From [Mycobacterium] stephanolepidis (lineage in GTDB: Bacteria; Actinomycetota; Actinomycetes; Mycobacteriales; Mycobacteriaceae), in assembly GCF_002356335.1 (NCBI RefSeq), contig NZ_AP018165.1, forward strand, positions 2,790,001 through 2,854,000: a DNA stretch of 64,000 nucleotides, written 5' to 3'. Positions 28,395 through 39,086 of the stretch are shown in pieces. The notes below the pieces were generated by a model. It worked only from the letters and a program-made list of their open reading frames with translations, was not told the origin of the DNA and did not search any database. Both the position numbers and the translations under genes were made by a program. Positions within the stretch are counted from its first letter, which is position 1, and each line of letters opens with the position of its first letter.

Positions 28395-28934
28395 TGATCC
28401 AGGTACTGCTGGCGACAAGCTTCTTCGCGTGCGTTGCTGTCCTTCCACAATCTGGATACCAGATATCAATTTACCTTGGCCACAAAGGGTTTACTGCCCA
28501 GCACATTGGCCGTGATCGACCGGCTCCGCACACCATCGCGATCGTCATTGACCTTCACGACGATTTCATTGATCGCGATGGTCGTCATCAGCATCATCGG
28601 GTGAGACCCCATCACACATACATATGTGCGGTGTACGGTCTCATCGACACTCGGACTTGTCGCCCTCGTGGCGATGACCAGCTTGGCGGTAATCGTGTTC
28701 TTCGGAAACTCCGAGCGTGCGCCGAATCTCTGGCACAGCACCATTGCGCCGGGACTCTCGTTCATCGGACTCACGGCGGTGCTGTTGCTGGTGGTCAAAA
28801 ACTTCCCACTGCTGGTAGGCGACACCACGACGGCGGCGATGCTGGGCGGGCTCATCGTGGCGATCTTCGTGTCCGGGCTGGCCGTGGCCGAGCGTGTCCG
28901 GCCTGAGCTATACCGGGCGCTGACTAGGGGCTAG
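28395..28934 (+). pseudogene. 3' remnant of an APC-type amino-acid permease with at least two frameshifts
   Basis: Three frames together spell the C-terminal third of an APC permease. They read VIQVLLATSFFACV, then (after about 28445) HNLDTRYQFTLATKGLLPSTLAVIDRL and TPSRSSLTFTTISLIAMVVISIIG, then (after about 28600) DPITHTY and SSTLGLVALVAMTSLAVIVFFG through to LAVAERVRPELYRAL before the stop at 28932. The N-terminal two-thirds are absent; the IS630 right end lies 21 bp upstream. The DNA still reads clearly, so the decay is recent. Confidence 0.75.
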
Positions 28935-28938
28935 CGGA

Positions 28939-29370
28939 TTACCACTTTCGCAGCGAGCAGGTGACGGCGGTTTCGCCGTTGGCCTGGGTGGCCAGGGCAC
29001 CATCCACGTACACCTCGCAGTGGAAGACGGGTGCGCCGGTAACGGCCTTGGCCGCCGCGCTCGCGCTCACATATGCCCACTGAGTCGGATCGTTCAGCGT
29101 GGTCTCCACGACGAATGGCGCATCGGGTGCGATGCGGGTCGATGCACGCACCAGGTACTTGCTCGATTCCGTGTCGTACGCCGACGCGCTCGGCGGCTCG
29201 TTCTGCAGCACAAGGGTCTGCGACAGGAAGTCACGATCGGAACTGATCACATACTTCACCTGGTGCGGTGCCGCCTGCGCCATCGGGGCCATGGCCATCG
29301 GCGACAGCGTCAACGTTGCGGTACTGGCCGTGGCGAGCAGAGCTGATGTGATACGTCCCATACGTGTCAT
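28939..29370 (-). CDS. Secreted hypothetical protein
   Basis: The 143-residue protein has a Sec signal peptide (basic MTRMGR, hydrophobic [18 protein letters not shown], cleavage probably after MAQAA near residue 34). The mature part is about 110 residues of predicted beta strands, with two Cys (FHCEVYVDG and AVTCSLRKW) that could form a disulphide. The arrangement VKYVISSD ... FHCEVYVDG ... TCSL is reminiscent of the MmpS C-terminal beta-sandwich domain, but without its membrane helix; this is a weak resemblance. It overlaps the hisS 3' end by 4 bp and is therefore co-transcribed with it. Confidence 0.75.
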   Translation of the reverse strand: MTRMGRITSALLATASTATLTLSPMAMAPMAQAAPHQVKYVISSDRDFLSQTLVLQNEPPSASAYDTESSKYLVRASTRIAPDAPFVVETTLNDPTQWAYVSASAAAKAVTGAPVFHCEVYVDGALATQANGETAVTCSLRKW

Positions 29371-30641
29371 ATCCGCGATGCTAGCCGCGCCGTTACTTCG
29401 TCGACAATCGAACCGATCGGCACAGGCTGCTGAACTCCGTCCGCCAGCGTCTTGAGCTCGACGTTTCCATCACCGATTTCGCGGTCTCCGGCGACCAGTG
29501 CAATCGAGGCTCCGGAGCGGTCCGCACCGCGCATCGCTCCTTTGAGCCCGCGGTCGCCGTACGCGATATCGGTGCGGATACCCGCTGTGCGCAGTTGCGC
29601 CGCCACCTTGACGAGCGCCGATTTCGCGTCCTGCCCGAGGGGCACACAGAACACCTCGCAGCGACCGCTATCACCCACCGTCACGCCCTCGGCCTGCAGG
29701 GCGAGCAGGGTTCTGTCCACGCCGAGCCCAAATCCGATACCCGACAACGACTGTCCACCAAGCTGCGCCATCAGGCCGTCGTAGCGCCCACCGCCACCGA
29801 TCCCGGACTGCGCACCGAGACCGTCATGCACAAACTCGAATGTGGTCTTTGTGTAGTAGTCAAGGCCGCGCACCAGCCGGGGGTTCACCACGTATTGCAC
29901 GCCCAGCGCATCCAGATGGCCCAGAACCTGATCGAAATGCGCTTTGGACTCCTCGGAGAGATGGTCGAGCATGAGTGGCGCATCGGCCGTCATCTCTCGC
30001 ACCTCGGGGCGCTTGTCGTCGAGCACCCGAATGGGGTTGATACGGGCCCGCTCTCGCGTCGCCTCGTCCAGATCCAAGCCGAAGAGGAATTCCTGCAATA
30101 AGTCTCGGTACTGCGGGCGGCAGGAGGCATCGCCCAGCGAGCTGATCTCCAACCGGAAGCCGGTCAGGCCCAGGGAGCGATAACCGGCGTCGGCGATAGC
30201 GATCACCTCGGCGTCCAGGGCCGGATCGTCCACACCGATGGCTTCCACACCGACCTGCTGCAGCTGACGGTAGCGACCGGCCTGTGGTCGCTCATACCGG
30301 AAAAAGGGACCGGCGTAACGCAGTTTCATCGGAAGCTGGCCACGGTCCAGGCCATGCTCGATGACCGCACGCATCACTGAGGCAGTGCCCTCCGGACGCA
30401 AGGTCACCGACCGATCACCCCGGTCGGCGAAGGTGTACATCTCCTTGCTCACCACATCGGTGGACTCGCCCACTCCACGCGCGAACAGCCCGGTGTCCTC
30501 GAACACGGGCAGCTCGATGTAGCCGTACCCGGCCAGCCGCGCCTGCTCCAATAGCCCGTCACGGACAGCCAGGAACTGCGCGGAGTCCGGCGGCACATAA
30601 TCCGGGATGCCCTTGGGGGCACTAAAAGTCTTCTCGCTCAC
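29367..30641 (-). CDS. hisS: Histidyl-tRNA synthetase
   Basis: The 424-residue class IIa enzyme has motif 1 near [16 protein letters not shown], motif 2 in [19 protein letters not shown], the histidine-specific [13 protein letters not shown] and motif 3 around [11 protein letters not shown]. The C-terminal anticodon-binding domain follows. It charges tRNA-His. The GTG start overlaps the stop of the upstream MBL-fold gene (TAGTG), so the two are coupled. Gene order matches M. tuberculosis Rv2580c-Rv2581c. Confidence 0.96.
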   Translation of the reverse strand: MSEKTFSAPKGIPDYVPPDSAQFLAVRDGLLEQARLAGYGYIELPVFEDTGLFARGVGESTDVVSKEMYTFADRGDRSVTLRPEGTASVMRAVIEHGLDRGQLPMKLRYAGPFFRYERPQAGRYRQLQQVGVEAIGVDDPALDAEVIAIADAGYRSLGLTGFRLEISSLGDASCRPQYRDLLQEFLFGLDLDEATRERARINPIRVLDDKRPEVREMTADAPLMLDHLSEESKAHFDQVLGHLDALGVQYVVNPRLVRGLDYYTKTTFEFVHDGLGAQSGIGGGGRYDGLMAQLGGQSLSGIGFGLGVDRTLLALQAEGVTVGDSGRCEVFCVPLGQDAKSALVKVAAQLRTAGIRTDIAYGDRGLKGAMRGADRSGASIALVAGDREIGDGNVELKTLADGVQQPVPIGSIVDEVTARLASRI

Positions 30642-31309
30642 TAGATTCCCTCGAGGAACGGGTTGGCGCGGCGCTCATCGCCGATGCTTGTGGCGTTGCC
30701 GTGCCCCGGCAGCACGACGGTGGAGTCGTCGCGGGTAAGCAACTTGGCCGCAATCGAATCGAGCAGCTGCTGGTGGCTTCCGCCGGGTAGATCGGTGCGC
30801 CCGATCGACATCTGGAAGAGCGTGTCTCCGCTGAACACCACGTCGATGGGCCCGTTGTCACTGTCGACCTCGATGCCGAACACCACAGAACCGCGGGTGT
30901 GCCCCGGCGTGTGGTCGACGGTGAGAGTGATCCCGGCGAGCTCGAGCTTGTCCCCGTCACCGATCTCGACGAGCTCCTTGGGCTCGGTGAACTCCATGCC
31001 CTGGATGAACTGAGCCAGACCCGGACCGATGCCGGCAAGCGGGTCGGCGAGCATCACGCGGTCGTCGGGGTGGATGTAGACGGGAATCCCGTACTCATCG
31101 GCCAGCGGCTGCGCGGTCCAGGTGTGATCCAGATGCCCATGGGTGAGCAGCACCGCCTCAGGGATGAGGTCGCGCTCGGCGAGGATCTCCTTGACGCCAG
31201 GGATCGCCTCCTGGCCGGGGTCGACGATGACGGCGGGGCCGCCCTCGTGGGGCGCCACGATATAGCAGTTCGTGGCGAACATGCCCGCGGGAAAACCGGT
31301 GATCAGCAC
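30641..31309 (-). CDS. MBL-fold hydrolase (glyoxalase II-like)
   Basis: The 222-residue protein has the metallo-beta-lactamase fold metal motif THGHLDHTW (HxHxDH), the second His in [10 protein letters not shown], Asp in FSGDTLF and His in [11 protein letters not shown]. This set is typical of hydroxyacylglutathione hydrolase-like proteins such as Rv2581c. Mycobacteria lack glutathione, so the thiol ester substrate, possibly with mycothiol or CoA, is unclear. It lies directly before hisS with 1-bp overlap and is divergent from the cyclophilin gene (about 100 bp apart). Confidence 0.9.
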   Translation of the reverse strand: MLITGFPAGMFATNCYIVAPHEGGPAVIVDPGQEAIPGVKEILAERDLIPEAVLLTHGHLDHTWTAQPLADEYGIPVYIHPDDRVMLADPLAGIGPGLAQFIQGMEFTEPKELVEIGDGDKLELAGITLTVDHTPGHTRGSVVFGIEVDSDNGPIDVVFSGDTLFQMSIGRTDLPGGSHQQLLDSIAAKLLTRDDSTVVLPGHGNATSIGDERRANPFLEGI

Positions 31310-31410
31310 CCGACCAGCTTAGGCGGCGGGTCCTGCCCCATCTCTCAGGTGTGGCTGGCACACTCTCTGGCGACCCAAATTCTTCAACGGAAGCCCTAAA
31401 GGAGAACCCG

Positions 31411-32331
31411 GTGCCGACCAACGAGCAGCGACGCCAGACTGCCAAGCGCAAGCTGGAGCGACAGCTGGAGAACCGTGCAGAGCGCGCCCGTAAGCAGCGG
31501 ATCTGGGCGATCAGCGGTGCCGCGGTCGTCGCAGTCGTCGTCGCAGTGGCCATCACCGCGTGGTTGGCCATCAGCAAGAGCGACAAGACCGATGCGGCTC
31601 TGGACACCTCCACCACCCCGGTCTCCACGGTCGACGCGCCACCGACGTCCTCGTTGCCGACACCCGATGAGCCGCCCGTCACCGGCCCCGCGCTTCCGAA
31701 GTTCGTACCGTCCGCCGAGGTGGGCGCCAACTGTCAGTACCGGCCGGCCGACGCGCCCGCCAAGACCATCGAGAAGCAGATGCCGCGGTCCGGCAAGATC
31801 CCCACCGAGCCGGCGACTCTCACCGCCAGCGTGAAGACCAGCCAGGGCAACATCGGCCTTGTCCTGGACAACGCCAAGGCGCCGTGCACGGTGAACAGCT
31901 TCGCCAGCCTGGCACAGGGCGGGTACTTCGACGACACCGTCTGCCACCGCATCACCAGCGGCGGGTTGTCGGTACTGCAGTGTGGCGACCCCAAGGGCAC
32001 CGGTTCGGGCGGTCCGGGATACGAGTTCGACAACGAGTACCCCACCACTGCGTACAAGGCCGATGATCCGGCCGCCCAGCAAGCCGTCGTCTATCCGGCC
32101 GGCACGTTGGCGATGGCCAACGCGGGCCCAGGGACCAACGGCAGCCAGTTCTTCATGGTCTACAAGGATTCCAAGCTGCCGCCGCAGTACACGGTGTTCG
32201 GCACCATCGACAAGACCGGTATGGACACCCTCGCCAAGATCGCCAAGAACGGGATCAAACCCGGGCCGCGTGGCGCGGGCGATGGCGCACCCGCGCAAGA
32301 AGTGAAGATCATCGATCTGCAGCTCGACTGA
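31411..32331 (+). CDS. ppiB: Membrane-anchored cyclophilin-type peptidyl-prolyl isomerase
   Basis: The 306-residue protein has a very basic N-terminus (EQRRQTAKRKLERQLENRAERARKQR), one membrane helix at about residues 32-52, a Thr/Pro-rich linker and an extracytoplasmic cyclophilin domain. Domain landmarks are VNSFASLAQGGYFDDTVCHRI, GSGGPGYEFDNEY, LAMANAGPGTNGSQFFM and TVFGTIDKTGMD. It isomerises prolyl bonds of exported proteins. I chose GTG 31411 because GGAG lies 6 nt upstream; the in-frame GTG at 31351 has none. The beta-lactamase gene begins 1 bp after its stop, so they form an operon. Confidence 0.92.
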   Translation: MPTNEQRRQTAKRKLERQLENRAERARKQRIWAISGAAVVAVVVAVAITAWLAISKSDKTDAALDTSTTPVSTVDAPPTSSLPTPDEPPVTGPALPKFVPSAEVGANCQYRPADAPAKTIEKQMPRSGKIPTEPATLTASVKTSQGNIGLVLDNAKAPCTVNSFASLAQGGYFDDTVCHRITSGGLSVLQCGDPKGTGSGGPGYEFDNEYPTTAYKADDPAAQQAVVYPAGTLAMANAGPGTNGSQFFMVYKDSKLPPQYTVFGTIDKTGMDTLAKIAKNGIKPGPRGAGDGAPAQEVKIIDLQLD

Positions 32332-32332
32332 C

Positions 32333-33202
32333 ATGATCTCGCGTCGCACAGTGCTCATCGGCGGCTTGTCGGCAGTTACTCTGGCGGCTGTCGGTTGTTC
32401 ACGAAGCACCGACAACCAAACTTCACCATCCGAACTCGCCTCCCTCGAAAAGGATTTCGGTGGACGTGTCGGCGTGTTCGCGCTGGACACCGGATCGGGT
32501 GCCACGCTGGGGCACCGGGCAAATGAACGCTTCCTGATGTGCTCCACGGTGAAGACCTTCATCGTGTCGGCCATCCTGCACCGCCGCCTGAGCGAACCGG
32601 GGCTGCTGGACAAGCGGATTCAGTACGCGCAGTCCGACCTCATGGAGTGGGCACCGATCACGTCCCAGCATGTGGCCGAGGGCATGACCGTCTCGGAACT
32701 GTGCGATGCGACCCTGCGCTACAGCGACAACACCGGCGCCAACCTGTTGATCGCGCAGCTCGGCGGCCCGAAGCAGACGGAGAAGTTCGTTCGAAGCCTG
32801 GGCGACAACGTCTCTCGCATGGATCGCACCGAAGATCAGCTGAACATCCCGGACGGCGATCTGGACACCTCGACCCCTCAGCAGCTGGTGACCAATCTGC
32901 GCAGGCTGGTGCTCGACGAGGGGCTCGACGCGCAGGGCCGCGATCTGCTCACCGACTGGTTGAAGCGCAACACCACCGGCGACCAGTCGATTCGGGCGGG
33001 AGTCCCGACCGGATGGACGGTCGGGGACAAGACCGGCAGCGGGTTCAAGGGCGAGACCAATGACATCGCGGTGATCTGGTCGACCGGGCGTGCGCCGATT
33101 GTCGTCGCCGTGCTGACGGTCCCCGATGATCCGAAGTCCACTCAGGGCAAGCCAACCATCGCCGCGGCCACCCGGATCGCGCTGAAGGCATTCGGCGCCT
33201 AG
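32333..33202 (+). CDS. Class A beta-lactamase (Bla_Mab-like), Tat-type lipoprotein
   Basis: The 289-residue protein has all class A motifs: Ser71-T-V-Lys74 (SxxK), Ser131-Asp132-Asn133 (SDN), Glu167...Asn171 (ExxLN) and KTG in DKTGSG. The N-terminus SRRTVLIGG is a twin-arginine signal, and Cys22 in LAAVGC looks like a lipobox, so it is probably a Tat-exported lipoprotein. Known for the family: M. abscessus Bla_Mab has SDN, whereas M. tuberculosis BlaC has SDG, and this residue affects inhibition by clavulanate and avibactam. It starts 1 bp after the ppiB stop with no ribosome site of its own, so translation is probably coupled. It should hydrolyse penicillins and cephalosporins. Confidence 0.94.
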   Translation: MISRRTVLIGGLSAVTLAAVGCSRSTDNQTSPSELASLEKDFGGRVGVFALDTGSGATLGHRANERFLMCSTVKTFIVSAILHRRLSEPGLLDKRIQYAQSDLMEWAPITSQHVAEGMTVSELCDATLRYSDNTGANLLIAQLGGPKQTEKFVRSLGDNVSRMDRTEDQLNIPDGDLDTSTPQQLVTNLRRLVLDEGLDAQGRDLLTDWLKRNTTGDQSIRAGVPTGWTVGDKTGSGFKGETNDIAVIWSTGRAPIVVAVLTVPDDPKSTQGKPTIAAATRIALKAFGA

Positions 33203-33227
33203 TCGTCTGACACGCCGGTAGACCGGG

Positions 33228-35594
33228 TTAGGCCGCCGACGTCACCCGATAGACGTCGTAGACGCCCTCGACGTTGCGCACAACGTTGAGAACGTGTCCC
33301 AGATGCTTCGGGTCGCCCATCTCAAAGGTGAAGCGGCTGATGGCCACGCGATCATTCGAGGTGGTCACCGAGGCCGACAGGATGTTCACCCGTTCATCGG
33401 CCAAGGCACGCGTCACATCGGAGAGCAACCGGTGCCGGTCCAGCGCCTCCACCTGGATGGCGACCAGGAAGACCGAGGACGCCGACGGCGCCCAATTCAC
33501 TTCGATGATCCGTTCCGATTGCTGCTGCAGAGATTCGGCGTTGGTGCAGTCGGTGCGGTGCACGCTGACTCCCCCGCCGCGCGTGACGAATCCAAGGATC
33601 TGATCCCCGGGCACCGGGGTGCAGCATTTCGCGAGCTTGGTCAGCACACCCGGTGCGCCCGGCACGGCCACGCCGACATCATCGGAACGCCGCTGGCGAA
33701 TGGGCATGGTCGACGGAGTGGACCGTTCGGCCAATTCCTCCTCGGCACTGTCCACACCACCGAGCTGAGCGACCAGGCGCTGCACCACATGCCGCGCCGA
33801 CACATGCCCCTCGCCCACCGCGGTGTAGAGCTGCGAGGTGTCCTGGTAGCGCAGCTCGCGAGCCAGCGAGGCCATACCCTCGCCATTGACCAGGCGCTGC
33901 AACGGAAGTCCACCACGGCGTACCTCGCGCGCGATGGCGTCCTTACCCGCCTCGAGGGCCTCTTCGCGGCGCTCCTTGGCGAACCACTGCCGGATCTTCG
34001 CCTTCGCGCGCGGCGACACCACGAAGGTCTGCCAGTCGCGTGAGGGACCGGCGTTGGCGGCCTTGGAGGTGAAAACCTCGACCACTTCCCCGTTTTCGAG
34101 CTTGCGCTCCAGCGCCACCAGCCGTCCGTTGACGCGCGCGCCGATGCAGCGATGCCCCACCTCGGTGTGCACCGCGTACGCGAAGTCGACGGGGGTCGAC
34201 CCGGCGGGCAAGGTGATGACGTCACCCTTGGGGGTGAAGACGAATATCTCCTGCACCGCCAGGTCGTAACGCAACGATTCCAGGAATTCGCCCGGGTCGG
34301 CGGCCTCACGCTGCCAGTCGAGCAGCTGACGCATCCACGCCATATCGTCGATCTCGGCAGCCGCGTGAGACTGCGGTACCGCGTTGCGGCCCTTGGCTTC
34401 CTTGTACCGCCAGTGCGCGGCAATGCCGTATTCGGCGGTGCGGTGCATATCGCGGGTACGGATCTGCACCTCCAGCGGCTTGCCCTCGGGGCCCACGACG
34501 GTGGTGTGCAAAGACTGGTAGACACCGAAACGCGGCTGAGCGATGTAGTCCTTGAACCGGCCGGCCATCGGCTGCCATAAGGAGTGCACCACGCCGACCG
34601 CGGCGTAACAGTCACGAATCTCGTCGCACAGAATCCGGACACCCACCAGGTCGTGGATATCGTCGAAGTCACGGCCTTTGACGATCATCTTCTGATAGAT
34701 CGACCAGTAGTGCTTGGGGCGCCCCTCAACGACGGCACTGATTCGCGAACCATTCAGCGTGGCAACGATTTCCGCACGCACCTTGGCCAGATAGGTGTCG
34801 CGCGACGGTGCCCGGTCGGCGACCAGCCGCACGATCTCCTCGTACTTCTTGGGGTGCAGAATCGCGAAGGACAGATCTTCGAGCTCCCACTTGACCGTTG
34901 CCATACCCAGGCGATGCGCCAGTGGCGCAATGACTTCGAGCGTCTCGCGGGCCTTGCGCGCCTGCTTCTCCGGAGGCAGGAACCGCATGGTGCGCATGTT
35001 GTGCAGCCGGTCGGCGACCTTGATCACCAGCACTCGCGGGTCGCGCGCCATCGCGATGATCATCTTGCGGATGGTTTCGCCCTCGGCCGCGTTGCCCAGC
35101 ACCACTTTGTCGAGCTTGGTCACGCCGTCGACCAGGTGGGCGACTTCGGTGCCGAATTCGGTGGTCAGCTGCTCCAGGCTGTAGCCGGTGTCCTCGACGG
35201 TGTCATGCAGGATCGCGGCAACCAAGGTGGTGGTGTCCATGCCCAGCTCCGCCAGGATGTTGGCCACGGCGATCGGGTGGGTGATATAGGGATCGCCCGA
35301 CTTGCGGAACTGTTCGGCATGCCGGCTCTCTGCCACCTCGTACGCGCGCTGCAGCACCGAACGGTCGGCCTTGGGGTAGAACTCACGATGGACGGCAAGC
35401 AGCGGCTCCAGGACCGGGCTGACGGCGCCACGCTGGGCTGTCATCCGGCGGGCCAGCCGGGCCCGCACCCGGCGCGATGCACTCATGGTGCCGCTGACCC
35501 GCAGCGAATCTGACGTCGGCGTGGCTGGATCGCTCACGACAGGCAGGGATTCGACCGCGACCTGATTCTCGCTGGGCGCTTGCTCGTCAGCCAC
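33228..35594 (-). CDS. relA: Bifunctional (p)ppGpp synthetase/hydrolase RelA/SpoT
   Basis: The 788-residue protein has the full long-RSH layout: HD hydrolase domain ([26 protein letters not shown]), synthetase domain ([28 protein letters not shown]), TGS domain ([23 protein letters not shown]), a helical/zinc-finger region ([20 protein letters not shown]) and a C-terminal ACT domain. Both active centres appear intact, as in RelMtb, the single bifunctional stringent-response enzyme of mycobacteria. The GTG start has a strong AGGAGG 6 nt upstream. It is separated from apt by 29 bp and is the last gene of the secDF-lipoprotein-apt-relA run. Confidence 0.96.
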   Translation of the reverse strand: MADEQAPSENQVAVESLPVVSDPATPTSDSLRVSGTMSASRRVRARLARRMTAQRGAVSPVLEPLLAVHREFYPKADRSVLQRAYEVAESRHAEQFRKSGDPYITHPIAVANILAELGMDTTTLVAAILHDTVEDTGYSLEQLTTEFGTEVAHLVDGVTKLDKVVLGNAAEGETIRKMIIAMARDPRVLVIKVADRLHNMRTMRFLPPEKQARKARETLEVIAPLAHRLGMATVKWELEDLSFAILHPKKYEEIVRLVADRAPSRDTYLAKVRAEIVATLNGSRISAVVEGRPKHYWSIYQKMIVKGRDFDDIHDLVGVRILCDEIRDCYAAVGVVHSLWQPMAGRFKDYIAQPRFGVYQSLHTTVVGPEGKPLEVQIRTRDMHRTAEYGIAAHWRYKEAKGRNAVPQSHAAAEIDDMAWMRQLLDWQREAADPGEFLESLRYDLAVQEIFVFTPKGDVITLPAGSTPVDFAYAVHTEVGHRCIGARVNGRLVALERKLENGEVVEVFTSKAANAGPSRDWQTFVVSPRAKAKIRQWFAKERREEALEAGKDAIAREVRRGGLPLQRLVNGEGMASLARELRYQDTSQLYTAVGEGHVSARHVVQRLVAQLGGVDSAEEELAERSTPSTMPIRQRRSDDVGVAVPGAPGVLTKLAKCCTPVPGDQILGFVTRGGGVSVHRTDCTNAESLQQQSERIIEVNWAPSASSVFLVAIQVEALDRHRLLSDVTRALADERVNILSASVTTSNDRVAISRFTFEMGDPKHLGHVLNVVRNVEGVYDVYRVTSAA

Positions 35595-35623
35595 GGTTCA
35601 CCTCCTACCGCCTAGATTAACGC

Positions 35624-36157
35624 TCAGATCACACGGAGCGCAGTTAATGGCAGCGGCGCCACGACCGCCCGGCCGCCAAGATCAGCGAGTTCCAGAACAA
35701 CACCGGCACTGACGACCTCTGCTCCAGCGCCGCTCAAGAGCTTCACCGTCGCCGCGAGTGTGCCTCCGGTGGCCAGCACATCGTCGATGATCGCCACGCG
35801 GTGGCCGGTCAGGTCCACCCCGTCAGCGGGAATCTCCAGCGCCGCGGTGCCGTACTCGAGTTGATAGGTCTGGGAATGCACCGGCGGTGGCAACTTTCCG
35901 GCCTTACGTACCGCCAGGACGCCCACTCCCAGGCGGATCGCCACGGCCGCACCCAACAGAAAGCCCCGGGCGTCGATACCGGCGATGAGCGTGGCGCCCG
36001 AGGCCGCCTGCGCCAACGCATCGGTGACCTGCGAGAGGCCATCGGCGTCGGCGAACAACGGCGTCAGATCCTTGAACTGGACCCCGGGCTCGGGGAAGTC
36101 GGAGACCTTACGGGTCAGCCCGTCGATGAGCGCCGTCACGGCGTCGGCAGAGGTCAC
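35624..36157 (-). CDS. apt: Adenine phosphoribosyltransferase
   Basis: The 177-residue protein has the PRPP-binding motif [13 protein letters not shown] near residue 115 and the APRT signature [25 protein letters not shown] and [10 protein letters not shown]. It salvages adenine to AMP. I chose GTG 36157, which overlaps the TGA of the upstream lipoprotein gene in a GTGA junction; an ATG at 36199 would lie inside that gene. Position next to relA is conserved in actinobacteria and fits linked purine and ppGpp metabolism. Confidence 0.94.
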   Translation of the reverse strand: MTSADAVTALIDGLTRKVSDFPEPGVQFKDLTPLFADADGLSQVTDALAQAASGATLIAGIDARGFLLGAAVAIRLGVGVLAVRKAGKLPPPVHSQTYQLEYGTAALEIPADGVDLTGHRVAIIDDVLATGGTLAATVKLLSGAGAEVVSAGVVLELADLGGRAVVAPLPLTALRVI

Positions 36158-37830
36158 GCGGGCAACACCCAACGATCCATGTTCCAGCCGGCACCCCATC
36201 TGGTGACGCTCGGGGTGGCGGCGTACATCGTCTTGGGTGCGATCAGTACGCGCGGCTGCCGGTACAGCGGCAGTGTCGGCAGGTCATTCCACAGAATCGC
36301 CGAAGCATCGGCGAGCAGCCTGCTCTGATCCCGGGCGTTGGTGGTCACCGCCAAAGCAGCGATGATGCCGTCGATCTGGCCGTTGGCGTAGTTCGCCGGG
36401 TTCTTCCCCTCGCGGGAACGCAGAGCATACGCATCCATGAGCCACGAACCCGTCGACCCACTTCCGGGGGCTCCGCCGATGGAGCTGAGCAGCGCATCAA
36501 TCTGATTGTTCCGCAACGACTGTGGGGTGATCTCGGGTGAGCTGACGTCCTGCACGGTGATTCCGGCGGGTTCGCAGGCCTGCGCCATGGCAGACACGAT
36601 GGCCGCGCGGCGCGGGTTGGGCGCCTGGTACCCCACCCGGACTGTCAACGGACGATTGGCCGCGGCAGCACGGGCCGCGACGGGGTCCGAACGCATGAAC
36701 CGTCCCGCTTCGGCGGCGGCCTCCACCGAGGCGAACGAGTCCCCGATGCTGGTATCCAGTCGCGCGTTCATCACCGGCACCCCGGCGATTCCCGCGATGG
36801 CATCACGCGGCGTGCACAGCGCGACCGCGCGGCGCAGGTCGGGAGCTCCGACCGATCCCCCGGCGCCGAAGACGAGTTGTTCCACACCGGAACCGGGCTC
36901 CTCGGTACGCGCGAACCCGTCAGGCGCGGTGAGCGTCCCGGCTGATCCGGCAGCGACGTCGACAACCTCAAGATCACCGTCGGACAGCCGCTTTTGCACG
37001 TCGATCCCGCTGGGCCACACCGTGACCCGCTTGGTCACCGGCGGGCTCCCCCACCACTTGTCGTTGGCGACAAGCACAACCGAACCGTCGTCGTTGTATC
37101 CGTCGAGCTTGTAGGGCCCCGACGAGGGGAACTTCGAGAGGTCCAGATCGGAGCCGAGATTCCACTGGTTGTTCCAGAACTCGGCGATCTTCTGCAGTGT
37201 CGGAACGTCATTGGCGGAGATGGCGCCGATCAGGTCCACGCCCCCACCGAGCTTGTCGGCAATCACATGCCACGGCAACATCGTGGTGGCGGCGAACAGC
37301 TGGGTCCAGTCGGTGAAGGCTCGATCCGGCGCAAAGGTCACCCGTGCGGTCTTCTGCCCGGGCTTGCAATCCACCGTGGAGATGTCGGCGTATCCCGCGG
37401 TGCTTGCCGCATCGAAGTCGGGCAGCCTGCCGGATTGCGCGAACCAGGACAACACCATGTCTTCACAGGTCACCGGCTTGCCGTCGGAGTAGACGGCCTT
37501 TTCGTTGATGGTGTAGTCGAGCACCAACGGAATGCGGCCGACGACCTCGACGCTGCCGAAGTCGTGGTCGGCGATCACCTGACCGTCGGGTCCGTGGAAG
37601 CCGAACCCGGTGAGCACTCGATTGAAGGCCTGCGCCCCTGCCGAGGCATTCCCCGCAACACTGTTGACGTTGTAGGTCGTGAGCCGGCCATCGACGGCGT
37701 AGTCGAGCGTTTTTGCCGCCGAGGTCCAACACGAGGTCAGTAACCCCGCCGCGAGTAGCACCGTGGTCGCGATGGCGCCGATTCGAGCGATCCGTCTTGC
37801 CCCGGTCCGTGCTGGACTCCGTGAATCCAT
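36154..37830 (-). CDS. ABC-type solute-binding lipoprotein (SBP_bac_5 family, Rv2585c-like)
   Basis: The 558-residue protein has a basic start, a hydrophobic signal and lipobox LLTSC with Cys34. The mature part has the family 5 solute-binding layout: VIADHDFG and [34 protein letters not shown] at about residues 90-150, and [14 protein letters not shown] further on. Members bind oligopeptides or similar ligands for ABC importers, but no transporter genes are near. In M. tuberculosis the homolog sits in the same place between secF and apt. Its start overlaps the secF stop (TGATG), so it may be made along with the Sec accessory proteins. Confidence 0.9.
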   Translation of the reverse strand: MDSRSPARTGARRIARIGAIATTVLLAAGLLTSCWTSAAKTLDYAVDGRLTTYNVNSVAGNASAGAQAFNRVLTGFGFHGPDGQVIADHDFGSVEVVGRIPLVLDYTINEKAVYSDGKPVTCEDMVLSWFAQSGRLPDFDAASTAGYADISTVDCKPGQKTARVTFAPDRAFTDWTQLFAATTMLPWHVIADKLGGGVDLIGAISANDVPTLQKIAEFWNNQWNLGSDLDLSKFPSSGPYKLDGYNDDGSVVLVANDKWWGSPPVTKRVTVWPSGIDVQKRLSDGDLEVVDVAAGSAGTLTAPDGFARTEEPGSGVEQLVFGAGGSVGAPDLRRAVALCTPRDAIAGIAGVPVMNARLDTSIGDSFASVEAAAEAGRFMRSDPVAARAAAANRPLTVRVGYQAPNPRRAAIVSAMAQACEPAGITVQDVSSPEITPQSLRNNQIDALLSSIGGAPGSGSTGSWLMDAYALRSREGKNPANYANGQIDGIIAALAVTTNARDQSRLLADASAILWNDLPTLPLYRQPRVLIAPKTMYAATPSVTRWGAGWNMDRWVLPA

Positions 37831-39086
37831 CAGTGCCGCCGAACGTTCCGCTTACCTTGAGGGCGGGCACCGGGCCTGGGTTTCGCCGGTCGCACCGTGG
37901 TTGTCGAGGTGTCGGCGGTAGCCGATGTCGCCGCCTTGGTTCCCGAGCCGGAATCGGCCAGGGCTGCGGCGTCCGGCTTGCGGCGGCTCAGCACCTTCTT
38001 GGTGTGGCTCGCCACCAGCTCGGTGCGCTCACGCAATGCTACCAACAGCGGGGTCGCGAAGAAGATGGACGAATACGTGCCCACCAGGATGCCGACAAGC
38101 TGAACCAGTGCAAGGTCTTTCAGAGTGCCCACACCCAGCAGCCAGATGGCCACCACGATGAGCGAGAGCACCGGGATCACCGAGATGAGGCTGGTGTTGA
38201 TGGAGCGCATGAAGGTCTGGTTCACGGCCAGGTTGGCGTGTTCGGCGAAGGTGCGCCGCGACGTGTGCTGGAATCCGTGCGTGTTTTCCTCGACCTTGTC
38301 GAACACGATCACGGTGTCGTACAAGGAGAATCCGAGGATCGTGAGCAGTCCGATCACTGTCGCCGGGGTGACCTCGAAGCCCACCAGCGAGTACACACCC
38401 GCGGTGACCAGCAGGTCGAAGACCAGCGCGGCCAACGCGGCGACGGCCATGTAGCGCTCGTAACGTACCGCGATGTAGATACCGGACAGCACCAGGAACA
38501 CGCCCAGCGCCCACAGCGCCTTGTTGGTGATCTGCCCGCCCCAGGTCTCCGATACGGCCGAATCGGAGATGGCGTTGATGGACGGTTTGCCGTCAGATCC
38601 CTTGGGCGCGAACCGGTCGAAGAGCGCCTTGTGGAGCTTCGCCGATTCCTCGTTGTCGAGCGTCTCGGTGCGAATCTGAATCGAGGCCGAGTCGCCGGTT
38701 CCAGTGACGACGATCGATTCGGCGTCGCGGCCCAGTGTTTGACTGAAGACGTCCTCGGTCTGCTGGACGGTGGCCTCGCCCTTCGGGAACGACACCTTGG
38801 TGCCGCCCTCGAAGTCGATACCGAAGACGAATCCCTTGATCGCGATCGACAAGATCGCGACAACCATGAACGCGCCACTGATCGCGAACCACAGGGTGCG
38901 CTTGCCGACGACGTCGACGGCACCGGTTCCGGTGTACAGGCGGTAGAAGAACCCGTGTTCTGGTGCCGCAGTGGCGGTTTCGATCGCGCTGGACTTGACT
39001 TCCGTTGCGGTGGCCTTGTCCGTGCCGTCCGCGACGTCCTTTTCGGTGCCGTTCCCGTTGCTCACGGTGTCGTTGCTGGTGCTCAT
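37830..39086 (-). CDS. secF: Protein translocase subunit SecF
   Basis: The 418-residue protein has an N-terminal cytoplasmic segment, helix 1 near residues 70-90, a periplasmic domain with [12 protein letters not shown], and five further helices including [20 protein letters not shown] and [21 protein letters not shown]. This is the SecF/RND signature. It works with SecD and SecYEG in proton-driven export. The C-terminal tail of about 60 residues is Lys/Arg/Pro/Thr-rich and probably cytoplasmic. It overlaps secD by 4 bp (ATGA). Confidence 0.96.
   Translation of the reverse strand: MSTSNDTVSNGNGTEKDVADGTDKATATEVKSSAIETATAAPEHGFFYRLYTGTGAVDVVGKRTLWFAISGAFMVVAILSIAIKGFVFGIDFEGGTKVSFPKGEATVQQTEDVFSQTLGRDAESIVVTGTGDSASIQIRTETLDNEESAKLHKALFDRFAPKGSDGKPSINAISDSAVSETWGGQITNKALWALGVFLVLSGIYIAVRYERYMAVAALAALVFDLLVTAGVYSLVGFEVTPATVIGLLTILGFSLYDTVIVFDKVEENTHGFQHTSRRTFAEHANLAVNQTFMRSINTSLISVIPVLSLIVVAIWLLGVGTLKDLALVQLVGILVGTYSSIFFATPLLVALRERTELVASHTKKVLSRRKPDAAALADSGSGTKAATSATADTSTTTVRPAKPRPGARPQGKRNVRRH

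Noticed and set aside
21025-29000. Prophage or integrative element
   Set aside because: No integrase, attachment-site repeat, tRNA gene or phage structural gene is present. The region is better explained by IS activity and gene decay.
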